A stretch of 64,000 nucleotides of DNA from Solenopsis invicta (lineage: Eukaryota > Arthropoda > Insecta > Hymenoptera > Formicidae): assembly GCF_016802725.1 (NCBI RefSeq), contig NC_052672.1, positions 1,580,749 to 1,644,748 of the forward strand. The letters are read 5' to 3'. Positions 36,829-48,527 of the stretch are shown here, in pieces (position 1 is the stretch's first letter; each line of letters opens with the position of its first letter). Under the pieces are notes generated by a model. That model searched no databases and was not told the DNA's origin. It worked only from the letters and a program-made list of their open reading frames with translations. A program made the translations under genes and the position numbers.

Positions 36829-37194
36829 TAGGCCCGGTGAGACAACGCTATCCACTATTCTATGCGAGTAATAATATTCCAAAGGGTTTCCTTTGTGATA
36901 GGCACATTTGTTGCCTCGATTGTTTGTATATTTCCGAGTAATGAATTAATAAAATGAAATTGGCTAATCCCCGAGTTAAATGGATGGGGTTTCTTGTCTA
37001 GCTTACCGCCCGCCATTGGACGATAATTGTTAACCAGTTGATTCAAGCTCTTATGTTAGTAAGGGTCTTGAGTCAGTGGTTTGATTTTTTTCTTATTAAG
37101 AGAAAATCAAGTTTCCGCGAGTGCATATGATGTGTTAACCGCGTTATATCTCATACAAGACATTACAATAAGGTAAAATAAGATTATGATAGGA

Positions 37195-37388
37195 TTATTC
37201 CTCGAGTACAATTATACGATGTTGGGCTATTACTATGATCTTGTTACTAAGGTGAGGCGTATCGCCTGAATTGCGGAGGTAGTGCACGAAATCGGGGAGT
37301 ATGTTGTAACAGATTGCACAAGCTATCCAAGGTTGGTTGTGAGGGATTACAATATCACAAATGTGACATTGCTCAAAATTTTCATTAT
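37195..37388 (-). pseudogene. Zinc-ribbon-like accessory fragment with intact Cys quartet
   Basis: A minus-strand open frame of about 64 codons without an evident ATG contains CHIC and CAIC (37368-37309) separated by 12 residues, then a stretch with hydrophobic beta-like strands ending in a stop at 37195-37197. The residues before the third Cys (W-I-A) match the V-I-A of the 36113-36638 gene. It is the best preserved copy of the module after that gene. Confidence 0.5.
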
Positions 37389-37415
37389 TCCCGTTATGAA
37401 AGTAATGAAGGGAAC

Positions 37416-37610
37416 CTATTTCGTAATATGAACAGTCATACTGTTCTGGTTCTCATAGCATTCATTACAGATACTTATGTGAGTTACCGGATGGTGATAA
37501 AAGGTAGCCAAGCAACAAAGTGCTGTACTGACCCACGGGAAGTATCCTCTTCCCAAGTAAGCTATGTATCGGCACGCGCCTTCGTATTCGTATTTGCGAG
37601 GCCGATTCAT
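37416..37610 (-). pseudogene. Zinc-ribbon-like accessory fragment, C-x2-A variant
   Basis: A 64-codon frame has CCLA, 12 residues, then CNEC (37517-37458). The second ligand is Ala, as in the module at 38503-38562. It shares the strand and spacing of its neighbours. Confidence 0.4.
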
Positions 37611-38100
37611 TTAAATTAAAGCGGTTTTGGATATCAATTAGCAAGTATAATCAGACAATCTCTTTGATCATAGCCGCTATTTGTGATTAAGAGGGCCATA
37701 TTATAAAATTCAGCAATGAGGGGAGTAAATGAGAAGGTTGTTAATTATCCCTTTTATAAAAACGCGGGAGGTCTACTTAATAGATCTTCCTTTGTGCGTT
37801 TTCCTGCTTTTCACAGAATAGTGTGTGATGTATCCTTTTGGTAATAAAATTGCTTGTTTTGTCCTCATGGGTGGATAAGTCGATCTGAGAAGGAAAAATA
37901 ATTAAACAATTATAACGTTGACTCTCTACAGGAATGTCAAGAGACATTCTATTCCATATGTGGCAGTTCTATTATCATCCGTAGATTTTCCGAAATGTTA
38001 AAGAAAGGGAAAATATCGGTTCTTAATCTGAAACTTAATTTGGATGCTTCTTCTATTATCCTTTTAGTTACTGGTATCATTGCAAGGTTTTGTAACTTTT
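37611..38100. other. Retroelement interior between modules, no intact frame
   Basis: Degenerate sequence with several minus-strand open patches but no recognisable motif. Spacing suggests remnants of further modules. Confidence 0.35.
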
Positions 38101-38135
38101 TAGGTTATATTGTTGAATAAGAGTTCTGCATCACA

Positions 38136-38436
38136 ACAAATATAACACATATAATTTATCGCGGTGATTGAAACACTGGGTTTGCGCTAATAATTTAGGA
38201 AACTCTTGGTTGGATTACAATACTACAATCTTCCCTAATTACAATATCTTGTCCTTTATGACACATTATCGCATTTCTAAATTCAAAAGAGGGATCTTTG
38301 TTAGCCTGGATTTCTGTTAGCATAATTAAATGTTCTTGAGTGCACACGTCACAAAGATTAATAGGTCGTACGACCTATTAAAAGTTCTGTATTACAACAA
38401 ACGCAAGAAAGAATAACTTCCGGGGAGTCCATCGAT
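38136..38436 (-). pseudogene. Two further decayed zinc-ribbon-like modules
   Basis: One module spans 38405-38342: a first Cys pair (C-x2-C followed by NTELLIG), then CDVC in another frame. The interval is 64 nt instead of 60, consistent with a 4-bp insertion that also creates a perfect 24-bp palindrome at 38358-38381. A second, poorer copy (YICC followed by DAELL) lies at about 38136-38150; its second Cys pair is not recognisable. After CDVC an open minus-strand frame runs to about 38200. Confidence 0.45.
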
Positions 38437-38661
38437 CAGGAAGTGTGACCTGATCTTCTCGAAGGTTAGATCAATGTTATTCAAAATTTGACACCTGTAG
38501 TAGCACTGGGGACAAACATGTAGTTCAGAATCTGGCACTATGACGCTATAAGCTTTGTAACACCTCACGAGTCTTAGGTCGTAATAAACTGAGAGGGCCG
38601 GTGACGACTTCAGGAAGGCTGGATGTGGAATACGACGATGCCAACACATCTGTGAACACAA
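38392..38661 (-). CDS. Accessory ORF, 89 aa, with C-x2-A-x12-C-x2-C module
   Basis: This frame starts at an ATG at 38661. Residues 34-53 (38562-38503) carry CYKA, 12 residues, then CPQC followed by aromatic residues and another Cys. It is the module nearest the 3' end of pol. The frame ends just inside the next module, so the original product may have contained both. Function unknown. Confidence 0.4.
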   Translation of the reverse strand: MCSQMCWHRRIPHPAFLKSSPALSVYYDLRLVRCYKAYSVIVPDSELHVCPQCYYRCQILNNIDLTFEKIRSHFLIDGLPGSYSFLRLL

Positions 38662-38971
38662 GGAATGCGGTTAGTGTCATCCTGGTTCAATATGCGAAAG
38701 TTTCAATTTATCCATGTGCACTGTTCAAGGTTGGTCATTAATCAAAATTTTAACATTATTATTGGGAAGTATTTTTATTACACGGTACGTTCCAGAATAC
38801 TGTATCGCGAATTTCCCTTTGAGGGAAAACCCCTTTGAGGGGTTCCTTTAACAAAAATACGTTAGATCCTACTGTAAAAACCTTAGGTTTGGTTTTCTTG
38901 TCGTAATATCCTTTGCTCCTTTGTTTAGATTGAATCAATTTAAGACGGACATCTTCTCGTAAGTCACATAA

Positions 38972-41880
38972 TTAATTGAATAGATCAATTAGATACTCTT
39001 GATAAGTTGTTTCTAAGTTTTCATTAATAGGTGCATGTGCTGAGGGTAACCGGGCGATTTTTCCAAAGATTAATTCGAAAGGTGTAAATTGAGTTCCCTC
39101 ATGAACACTTGTGTTGTATGAAAACATTGCTAATTCTATGTAGTTGTCCCAATTCTCTTCTTTATCCACTTGAGTACGTAAGTATTCCACCAGGACGTGA
39201 TGGGACCGTTCGAGGGATGCATTCGATTGCGGGTGGTGTGCAGTAGTTTTATAGTGTTGTATGTTAAATTTCCTGGTCAAATTCTTTATGAATGCTGAAA
39301 GGAAATTCCTTTCTTGACCCGTAAGGATTGCTCTTGGTGGTCCATATATACAAATAAAATGTTTTAGAAATGCATCTGCTATTACTAAAGAAGTTGCCTT
39401 GCTAAGGGGCACAGCTACAGAATATTTCGTTAGCAAATCCTAAATGGTGAGTAGATAATTATTTCCTTTATTAGTAATGGGTAAGGATCCCATTATGTCT
39501 AAAGATATCTTGTCGAATGCGGTGCCTGGGGTGTCGGTAATGATCATGGGTTGTTTTGTCTTTACTCTGGTTAGTTTCTTAATCTGACATTGTCGACATT
39601 TCTGAATAAATTCTTGAATATCTTTTTTCATGGTATTTCATTAATAATTTACTCTTAATCTATTATATGCTTTGATTACTCCTTTATGTTCTCCTAATGC
39701 GGATGAATTTTCCGTTATGAGTGCTTCGCGCTCTTGGGGAGCGGGAGCTTGTATTAAATTTAAGCATACTGTTACTAAGATTCGAATATTTCGTATTTGT
39801 CCGTAAATTCTTTTAATTATGTGACGCCAGGGGATATCATCAAAACGTTCAGTTTTGCTAATGCTAATGAATAGAAGACCTAATTCCGTTACTACATCCA
39901 ATAGCGATTGTAGGCAGTTATCTAAGGTTTGATATTCCAAGAGAGTTCTATTGTTAAATTTTATTGGTATAGAAATCAGTACATGTTTACTTCTTGATCT
40001 AACGTTAGCTCTTTCGTACATAAGGTTTTGGTAGTTGGGTAATAAGTTATTCCTTTGATATTCTAAAGCACCTCTATCGAATGGTTCTCCGTTTAGCAAA
40101 ATAAAGATTACATGATTATTGTGACAATTTACTAAATTATTGCGGGTTTCAACAATTCTGATCCGTTCCGGAGTTTGGGGAACGGGAGTTATTTCTTCTT
40201 CTTCATAAGAGATAGTTTCTGGGTCTGTAATTTCTTGATATGAATGAGTATCATCTTCATCTTTGTCAAGGTCACTTTCGTAATTATCTTCAAGGTTTAG
40301 TATTTTGTTAGGATAGTTCATCTCAATATCAGGAATAGGCGGAGGTATTGGTTCCAGTTCCCTGTACCTAGTCATTTTCACATGGTCTGTACTGCCTTTT
40401 GGATCACTTTTGGGTTGTGAGTTTTTTTTCTTGTTACGACTGTTACTTGCTGAAAATAAGGATTCGTCAGATGATATTTCTTCTGAATCATCTAAAGTTT
40501 CTATAGGAAATGTTAAATTAATGGTTGGATTTCTCGATAATGCATCTGCATTACCATTCAATTTTCCTTTCTTATATTGTATTTCATATTCATATTCCTC
40601 TAACTTGAGACGCCACTTCCATAATCTGGAAGTAAGGTCCTTGACTGAATGTAACCATATCAAAGATTTGTGATCAGTGATTATAACAAATTTATTTCCA
40701 TATAAATATGGTCTGTAATGGTTCACACAGTATACTATTGCTAAACATTCTTTCTCAATTGTGGAATAATTCTGTTCGGCTTTGTTTAATACTCTAGAAG
40801 TATAAGCTATGGGTAAATACTTTCCAATTTGTCCTTGACTAAAGACTCCTCCAATCGCGTATCCAGATGCATTGGTCGTTAAATTAAAAGGTTTGTTAAA
40901 ATCAGGGTATTGTAAAATGGGTTTAGAACATAATGATAGTTTCAATTCTTCAAATGCTTCAATTTGTTTTGTCTGCCAAGTAAATGTTGCATTTTTCTTT
41001 AATAAATCTATCAATGGTTTAGCGATCTTGGAAAAATTCGGTATGAATCTTCTATAATATCCGACTAATCCTAGAAATTGTTTTATATTTTTTGGGTTTC
41101 GCGGCACTGGGAAGTTTACAACTGCCTTAATTTTACTAGGATCTGGTCTGACTCCGTCGGAACAGATTATGTGCCCAAAATAAGCAACTTCACGAATTTA
41201 CACTTATCCTATCTGTAATGTAAGGTTAGCTTCCCGTAGTCTCTTTATTAATCTCTCAAATTTAACTTGGTGTTCTTTAAGAGATCTTGCGTAGATGACA
41301 ATGTCATCCATGTACACAAATAATTCATTACCTTGTAGTCCGGCTAGTATAGTATTCATGAGTCTTTGAAACGTAGAAGGGGCATTCTTCAGTCCAAAAG
41401 GCATTATCTTAAATTGGTAATGTCCATAAAGCGTAGAGAATACTGTTTTAAGAGCGTCTTTTGGTGTTATGGGGATCTGGTAAAATCCAGAGACTAAATT
41501 GAGAACAGAGAAGTATTTTGCGCTTCCTAGTTGGTCCAAAATATCTGAGATATTTGGTAAAGAGTATGCATCTCTTATTGTTTTTTGTTCAGATTTCTAT
41601 AATCAATTATCATTCTCCAGCGCTTGGTTCCTGAAGAATCGGGCTTTTTGGGCACAATCCATATAGGGGAATTGTACGGGGAGGTAGAAGTTTCTATTAA
41701 TCCGTCGGAAAGTAGTTTATGAACTTGAGTGTTGATCTCATTTTTATGAATTGGCGGAAATATATATTGTTTTGTATGTATAGGTATCTTGTTAATAGTC
41801 AGAATAAAATGATGTGCAACATTTGTAACTCCAAGTTTCTTTTGTGGTAGGTGGAATCTATTCACGTGTTTGCTAATCAA
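38972..41880 (-). pseudogene. pol: pol: reverse transcriptase, RNase H and integrase, multiply broken
   Basis: RT N-terminal part 41880-41575; RT palm 41539-41204 with VYMDDIVIYA; thumb/RNase H and a long acidic linker 41107-39641; integrase zinc region 39631-39440 (CRQCQIKK); integrase core 39436-38972. There is a frameshift near 41560, in-frame stops near 41200, 39641 and 39437, and loss of catalytic residues: the first RNase H Asp is Asn (TTNASGYAIGG), and the second integrase Asp of the usual D-Q-G is Gly (LTGQERNF). The integrase glutamate block (SNASLERSHH) is kept. The arrangement RT-RH-IN is Gypsy-type. Confidence 0.9.
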
Positions 41881-42094
41881 GGATATAATATTTTCTTTTT
41901 CCTCAGAATTAAGGTGATCTAGACGTAGAAATGGAAGAATACTATTAAAACGACTTTCCTAATCGTCAATTCCCATATAGTACATAGGGTTATTAACAGT
42001 ACCGGTCGCTGTACAGTTTTGAGTTTCGGCGACTTGATTAGACCAGAAATGAGCTTCCTTTAAACAAGAGTTTTCTACAAAGTCTTTGTTTATT

Positions 42095-42508
42095 TTAGAG
42101 ATTTATTTCCTCGAAGTTATAACGATTAGTGACAACTCCTGGACGCGCCTTGTTCACAAAACTAGAACGCGTCAGCGAGCTATTGTTCTCCAGAACTGCT
42201 GTGTGCCCTCGGGTTTCAGCAGTTGACTCGACATTCTCTATCGTGTTCCCTCGGGTCTCGATAGATTCAGAATGTCTGTCATAAGAGGTTCCGCTCATCT
42301 CTTTTTCATAACTTAATGTATCGGTCGGCTCAGTCACTTCGTGATCACAAGCCTTACTGGGGAGTTCATTTATGTTTACTTCTTGTTCAGCTGCGTCCAT
42401 TTCTTGGGCGCAGGCAACCTCCAAAAATTCAAAATCCTCCAATTCTACAAAAGGTATATTAACCTTATAATCCCTTTCGTTTTTGTTAATTATCGGCAGC
42501 CTTTCCAT
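42095..42508 (-). pseudogene. Acidic linker between protease and reverse transcriptase
   Basis: A 137-codon open frame, strongly acidic and Ser/Thr-rich with no motif, sits between the protease fragment and RT. It is probably part of the pol polyprotein. Confidence 0.45.
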
Positions 42509-42960
42509 TCACGTTGGTGACGATGGCGTAGCCATAATAAACGCCTCTAACAAGAGTTACACGTGGTATATAACCAATTTGTTTTTCAGGATCAGTTATA
42601 TTCATATAAAATGGAGAAACTGTTCTTCCCTTAATTTTTACATCAACGGTTGTGGAAAATGGGATACTACTACCATTGTAATGTAAGCACTTATTCTTAT
42701 AATCGACGGTTACAGTATGATCTTGAAGGAAACGATTTCCTAAAATTCCATCTTGAATTATTCCTATGGTATCAGGAATCACGTGAAACGAGACAGGTTT
42801 CTCTAGCAATGATATTGATACAGATCCTAAAGTTGTAATCGTTTGATCAGCTAGGCCCTTGAGAAGGTATTTTCTCTCGTCCTCTCAGGGGACGGAGAGG
42901 TTTACGAATTTTTATTTAATTAGGTTCAGTTCAGATCCTGAATCAATTAAATAATTACAT
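42486..42960 (-). pseudogene. Retropepsin-like aspartic protease of the retroelement
   Basis: Minus-strand codons near 42942-42920 encode an aspartic-protease active site (LIDSGSELNLI). A stop follows within three codons. The rest of the fold continues in the frame 42809-42486, including the ILGNRFLQDHTVTVDY flap/second-loop region. The two pieces lie in different or interrupted frames, so the enzyme is dead. Confidence 0.75.
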
Positions 42961-43024
42961 TTTGTAGGTGTATGTGGGGATGATAGAGTTACCGTCGGAA
43001 ATTGTCTCGACCTAATTTCAGTGT

Positions 43025-44389
43025 TCACTGCGGTAATGTAGGAAAGGGTTGGTTGGTTAACTTGTGGGATGCGAATGAGTTTTCTAAAGGGCGTCCGGTC
43101 GGAGTCGCATCCAGGCGGACGTCGCTTGTTACCGGGATGCCTTCTGCGTTTCCTTGGATTGGAGAGGTCTTAGTTGCTCCCTCAACGCCTCGTCGATAGG
43201 CTAATTTGCGACATTTATTCATGAAATAACTGGGTGTCTTGCAGTAGTAATATATACGGGGGGAATTAGGTCCAGGTTGTCTAGGGATAAGCGGCTTGAT
43301 GAACGGAGAGGGTTTTACACCAACTCCTTGTGGAAGATTGGTATTAGGTTTTGAGTTGATTTCCTTGGTACATCTGCTTGGAACGAAAGATTAGTTTTGC
43401 TAGGATACGTCCTCTTGCGAAGTGCTTCGGCTTCCAATTGTTTCGAAAGTTGTATGGTCATTATTGTTTCTTCCAAGGTGTAGCATCGCTCTAATTTTAC
43501 TCTAATGAGTAAATCTGAGGGCAGACCATTTACAAAACTCTCTCTGGTGGTATGTTCAACATAGTCCTTGACATTTGGATCAAGAAATCCGTTTTCAGTA
43601 GTTTCGCCGACTAATATAGCGGTGCGTGGTTCCTTAACTCTCTCGATGTAATCAAATATATCCTCATGGGGTTTCATATATATATTGGCCAGTTCTCCAC
43701 GATATTGGTCAGTAGATTTATTAGGGCCGAATATTCTCCTTAGCCTTCTAGTTAGTTCATGTACCGTAGTATATTCAGCGCCTTCAATAGCAACGTATGC
43801 ATGCCCAGCAGCTTGTTGAGTATCAACTGAACCATATAATATTGCTGGTACATTGAAATGAGATTAAGTGCTCGTTCGCACATTTTACAAAAATATACGG
43901 ACATTTTATATCCGTCATATTTCGGAATACTGTCTATGACGTCCTTTAAGCGAATTGGTGAAGTCGTTTCAATTGGAGATTTTGGTCCCCGTGGTCCTTG
44001 ATCCCGAATCAGAGATACCGATTCATCTCTTTGAGCTTCATAGGTTTTCCTATGTAAGTCAGTGATACGTTGCGACATTATGTTTAGCTGTTCAGGCACC
44101 CTCTCAGTTAAAGAGGTTATTGACTGCTCAAGTTAAGCTAATCGTAGATCTAGAGCTATATTAGTCAGGGGCCGACCTTGGTCGACGTCCCTACGAATTT
44201 TGTCGATCTCTTGTTTATGCTTTAATGCAGTAGCTTGTTCCTGCAGTGCTTTCTCCTTTTCAGCAATTTTCTTAATAATGTGCTCCATTTCTTCGGGGTT
44301 AATGACGTAATCGGACCGGATGCTGTCTCTAGACTTCCACCCGATACTTCTGAAGGATCCTTAGAGTCTTGTGAACGCGTAACAGGCAT
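43025..44389 (-). pseudogene. gag: gag of the retroelement, broken
   Basis: It begins with ATG at 44389-44387. Open pieces are about 44389-44230, 44099-43752, 43677-43315 and 43222-43025. The middle pieces look like a Gypsy capsid (Y-x-x-E-L/I-A-N-I-type helices near 43680-43760, then a helix-rich C-terminal domain). The last piece holds a degenerate zinc knuckle (YYCKTPSYFMNKC), in which the usual His is not conserved. Frame changes separate the pieces. Confidence 0.7.
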
Positions 44390-45512
44390 GTTGACGAAGT
44401 AACTCTGGGCTGTTCCAATAGCTTATTCAAGTTTAATCGCTATTTACCGTTGACCTGAATCGATCTCTGTGCCTGTTTCTAAATTATTCAATTTAGATTA
44501 AATCATCCCACAGCTGCCACAAAAAATATTTCCTATTATCCTGTCACGTCCCGGGAGACGGACACTTCTTCAAGTCCTCTTACCTCTGTATTGAACTGGA
44601 AAACTGCTCTCTCTTTGGGTTTTGAGGCTACCTGCTGGGCCGGCAATACCTTGGGACAGGCGGAGAGCGAGATTGATCGCAGGTAGTGTCGGGTAAGTAA
44701 CGATACTAAGGGACAAGAAAATGAAAACTTTATTGTTAATGATTAAAACTGTTTTTACTTTTATCATTCCTATGTATATATGTATGACATAAGAGTTTAT
44801 TTCAGGAATCACAAAAACATAGATTAGATAATACGCAAGTATAACAAGATAAGCGGTAAGTCAATATTACTGGAATAATTGTGAGGGTTTATATGTGTAC
44901 CACAAAGAGCTTCATCTCTAAAATGAGCTTGGGTGAGCTGGGCGATTCTTCCAGGAGTGATTCCGCGCTGATTAGGTTGTTATTATTCAATTCTATATTT
45001 ACCGCAATATCGGTTAGGCTACCACGGCTGGGTGAAGTTGCAATATTAAAGAAATATGTCGATTCTCTTATCTCTTAAAATTTCGTTGGTTCAACTAAAG
45101 GATTTAAGTCGGTATTGTTAGGAGTTTTGACTAGAAAATCAAAATTAGTATTCAAAATTAGTCGTCTATAAAAAAGTGGATTTCAAATTCCTTGTCATTA
45201 ATTTCGGGAAGGGTTTCTATTAATTCAAAATCAATCGAAATGGGGGAGTGGGAACGTGAGTTTTCTTCTCTTACTTGGAAAGCGAGAGGAGATTGTTCAT
45301 AAAACTGATTCGTTAAATCTTGTAGGGGATCGATAAGAGGAGGAACGTCAATTTGTTTCAAAAGCTCGACGATTAATGCAAAATCCTCCAATTCTTTACT
45401 GGTAAGATTCCGTGATTTCATGGGTTGAGCTGGTTTGCCTAAGCTAGGTTCCTTCGGTGACTTTTATATTCTAAGGCTTAATCCTGCGACAAAGTTAATG
45501 CAACGGGATTAA

Positions 45513-45815
45513 CGAGAGAGATGTTACCGACAGGGGTTACCGACAGGGATGATACCGACAGGGGTTACCGATAGGGATGTTACCGACAGGGAATACCGAC
45601 AGGGATTACCGACAGGGATACCGACAGGAATGTTACCGACAGGGATTACCGATAGGGATGTTATCGACAAGGGTTACCGACAGGGGTTACCGACAGGGAT
45701 GTTACCAACAGGGATTACCGACAAGGATTACCGACAGGGATTAGCAACAGGAATGTTATCGACAGGGATTACCGACAAGGATGTTATCGACAGGGGTTAC
45801 CGACAGGGACTACTG
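45513..45815. repeat. TTACCGACAGGGA minisatellite in right LTR
   Basis: About 20 units of a 13-15 bp repeat, counterpart of 11870-12095. Confidence 0.9.
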
Positions 45816-46058
45816 ACATTTGCTAATATAGCAATTTTCTAAGTTTTTAAGCAGAGAAAATTTGGACAAGGGGACACTTTAGAAAATTGACTTTTGCGAT
45901 TTTTCTGTGCTTTTTAAGCAAAAGAAAAATTAGCCAGGGGGACACTCTAGAAAATTAACCTTTGTAATTTTTCTAAGTCCTTCAGGCAAAAAAAAAAATT
46001 GGACAGAACACTTTAGAAAATTGACTTTCGTGTTTTTTCTAACTCCTTTAAGCAAAAG

Positions 46059-46535
46059 CACCGACGAGAGACTATTAAAGACCGTCAACCCTGGGTAAAT
46101 TTTCGAGGCCGTTACTAGGGTCCCAGGGGCCCGGCGGTAATTGAAGAGCCATGACGTTATCGACTATATGATTGTTAATACAAATATTTGAGTAATACGT
46201 TATCAAAATCTTGATTTTTTTATTATACAAATACTTCATAAGCAAATATGCATACTTATATTTAATAATATCATTGTATATTGCTTTAAAATTGTAATTC
46301 TTTTTGATCAGTTATTATCTCTGTCGATAATCAAACTTGGATGTTAACATCAAAACTGCAATTTTTAATAAAAATCGAGAATTTTTGGGTTACAAATACA
46401 TAAGCATATCTATGAAACTTCAAGATAACAATAAATTATAAAATTAGTACTGTATTGTCAGTTTATCATTAAAAATTTAACAGTCACACAAACTCCCGTA
46501 AGGTTAGCGGTCTTTAACAGTATCTCGTTGGTGGC
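46059..46535. mobile_element. 477-bp non-autonomous DNA transposon (MITE) in right LTR
   Basis: Imperfect ~33-bp terminal inverted repeats begin CACCGACGAGAGACTATTAA and, from the other end, CACCAACGAGATACTGTTAA. The flanks are GCAAAAG and GCAAAAAAG, a probable 7-8 bp target duplication. The left LTR lacks the insert. No coding sequence. The duplication size suggests hAT or P, but the superfamily is not settled. Confidence 0.75.
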
Positions 46536-48374
46536 AAAAAAGAAATTGGACAGGGGGACACTTTAGAAAATTGACTTTTGTGTTTTTCTAAGTCTTATTA
46601 TAAATCTTTAAAGATATTGTATGTCACAGAAGTAATTCAGTTGCAGGGTGGTTATAAAGGTGAAACTATAGTCGCGTGTGAGTGAACAAAATTATTTTTA
46701 CTTACTTATTACAAGCCAGTCGATCTTGAAACAGACAGACAAAGACTGCTCCCGTCTCTGATTTACGTAGCAGATGCAGCAAAACAGATACAGCTCAGGC
46801 GTACAGGGGTTAAGATGAGGTTTGACGTGGCAGCAAAGTGACACCAAGATTCGTATACTCTCACACTCAGTTCACACTGTTGAAAAATTTTTAAGTCCAG
46901 CAGAGCAACTCGGATATTTCTCCACGGAAGCTCTGCTGACGAAGTGACTGCGACGAAAAATTGAAAGAAACAGTCCTCCTGTTACTTTGGTAGTGGGTTT
47001 AAGTAAGAGTTTGAACAATGCTACTATTCACTGAGCTCATGTGGTCACGTATTGCAAAGATTTCGATTAAGGTAAGTAATTTGATATACGATGTTCAAGT
47101 GTCACTTAGCCGATGTCACGTATCAGTAATATTTATATTTAATGTAATCAAAGTCGAGCGTTGCATAGGCGGCTTGCTTTGATCCGCTAAGTCACGTATC
47201 GGCAATATTTATGTCGAGATGATTTACAAGATGCCAGACTTGACAGCGTGCGTATCACGTATTATAAATGTTTGCGTGAGTCAGTCTGAGTCAGCCTATG
47301 ATTGGTACGCATTCCTAAGATCGACAGAATATTTAAAAATTAATATAAATTAGTACGTAATTTTGTATAAGTTATTTTACAGGTTAATTGTATGTTAGAC
47401 GCATGGCGTATATAGCTGTCGTTTTTGGGGTTGTTAATTCCTTATAGGTTGCTAGAAAAATAAAAATGTTTAATTATTATTGTTAATGTGTAATTATATG
47501 TAACCAAAATTATACCTTATGGAAAGGGCCTTTTCCTTGATGTGCTAATATTTTTTTTGTAATTTATAATTAACTTATTCATGTGAAAAAGTTTCCGAAA
47601 ACCTTGTGAATATGTTTGTCTCACTCTCTCTTCGTCATACGGTTTATAATGTTGTCCCTTTTTAATTCGAGCGTCATACGTCTGGATTTAACTCTCTCCT
47701 ATAGGGTTGTCTTTTTCTATCTTTAGACTCCCCACTCAATGTGAGATAGACAGAGAAGGTTAAATACTGTTAGACAAAGAGAGTTTAATTAATGAAGGAC
47801 AAGGATAGTTAAATACGTGGATCAAGGTGGGTTGACAAGGACAAGTGGCAACCCCTTGTGGTGATGAAGATTCATGTATACATATATAGTCAGTTCCAAA
47901 ATTAGGCAATATTTCGTGAACGGTTGGTCGGATCGATTTTGAATAAGGTGCACAAAATTTGTTAATTAGCGCGCACAACAATTGCAAAAACAAAAATTGA
48001 AGAAATTTAAAAATTTTGGTTTTCAAAGTCATCCGAGATTTTCATTTTATATGATAGTTCTTGACTTAATTAAGGTGGGGGTATGATTTGCTAATTTTTC
48101 TGATGGCTAGTTTTTGAGATACAAGGATTTTGAAAATCGACTAATCAGAATCAAGTAGCCCTTGTCTTGATAAAGACGGTGATATGACTCATTTAATTTT
48201 CTGACGTATAGTTTTCGAGATATAAGCATTTAAAATCTGCCCAATCAGAGACAAGTTGATGTCAGTTAATAGCCCTTGACTTGACTAAAACAATAGTGTG
48301 ACTCATATAATTTTCTGATGTTTAGTTTACGAGATATAAGCATTTGAAATCTGACCAATCAGAGTGAAGTTGAT

Positions 48375-48527
48375 ATCAACATCAACATCAAAGTTGATAT
48401 CAACATCTACATATACATCAAAATCAACATCAACATAACTTCAACATCGACGTCGACATTGACACACGACATCAATATCGACATCAACATCAACATCAAC
48501 ATCAACATCAACATCAACATCAACATT
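48375..48527. repeat. (ATCAAC)n-type hexamer run in right LTR
   Basis: Repeats of ATCAAC and variants. The corresponding run in the left LTR (17838-17876) is much shorter. Confidence 0.85.

Noticed and set aside
44440..44467. Primer binding site next to the 5' LTR
   Set aside because: The bases after the LTR on the minus strand (GAGATCGATTCAGGTC) do not match a tRNA 3' end that I can name.
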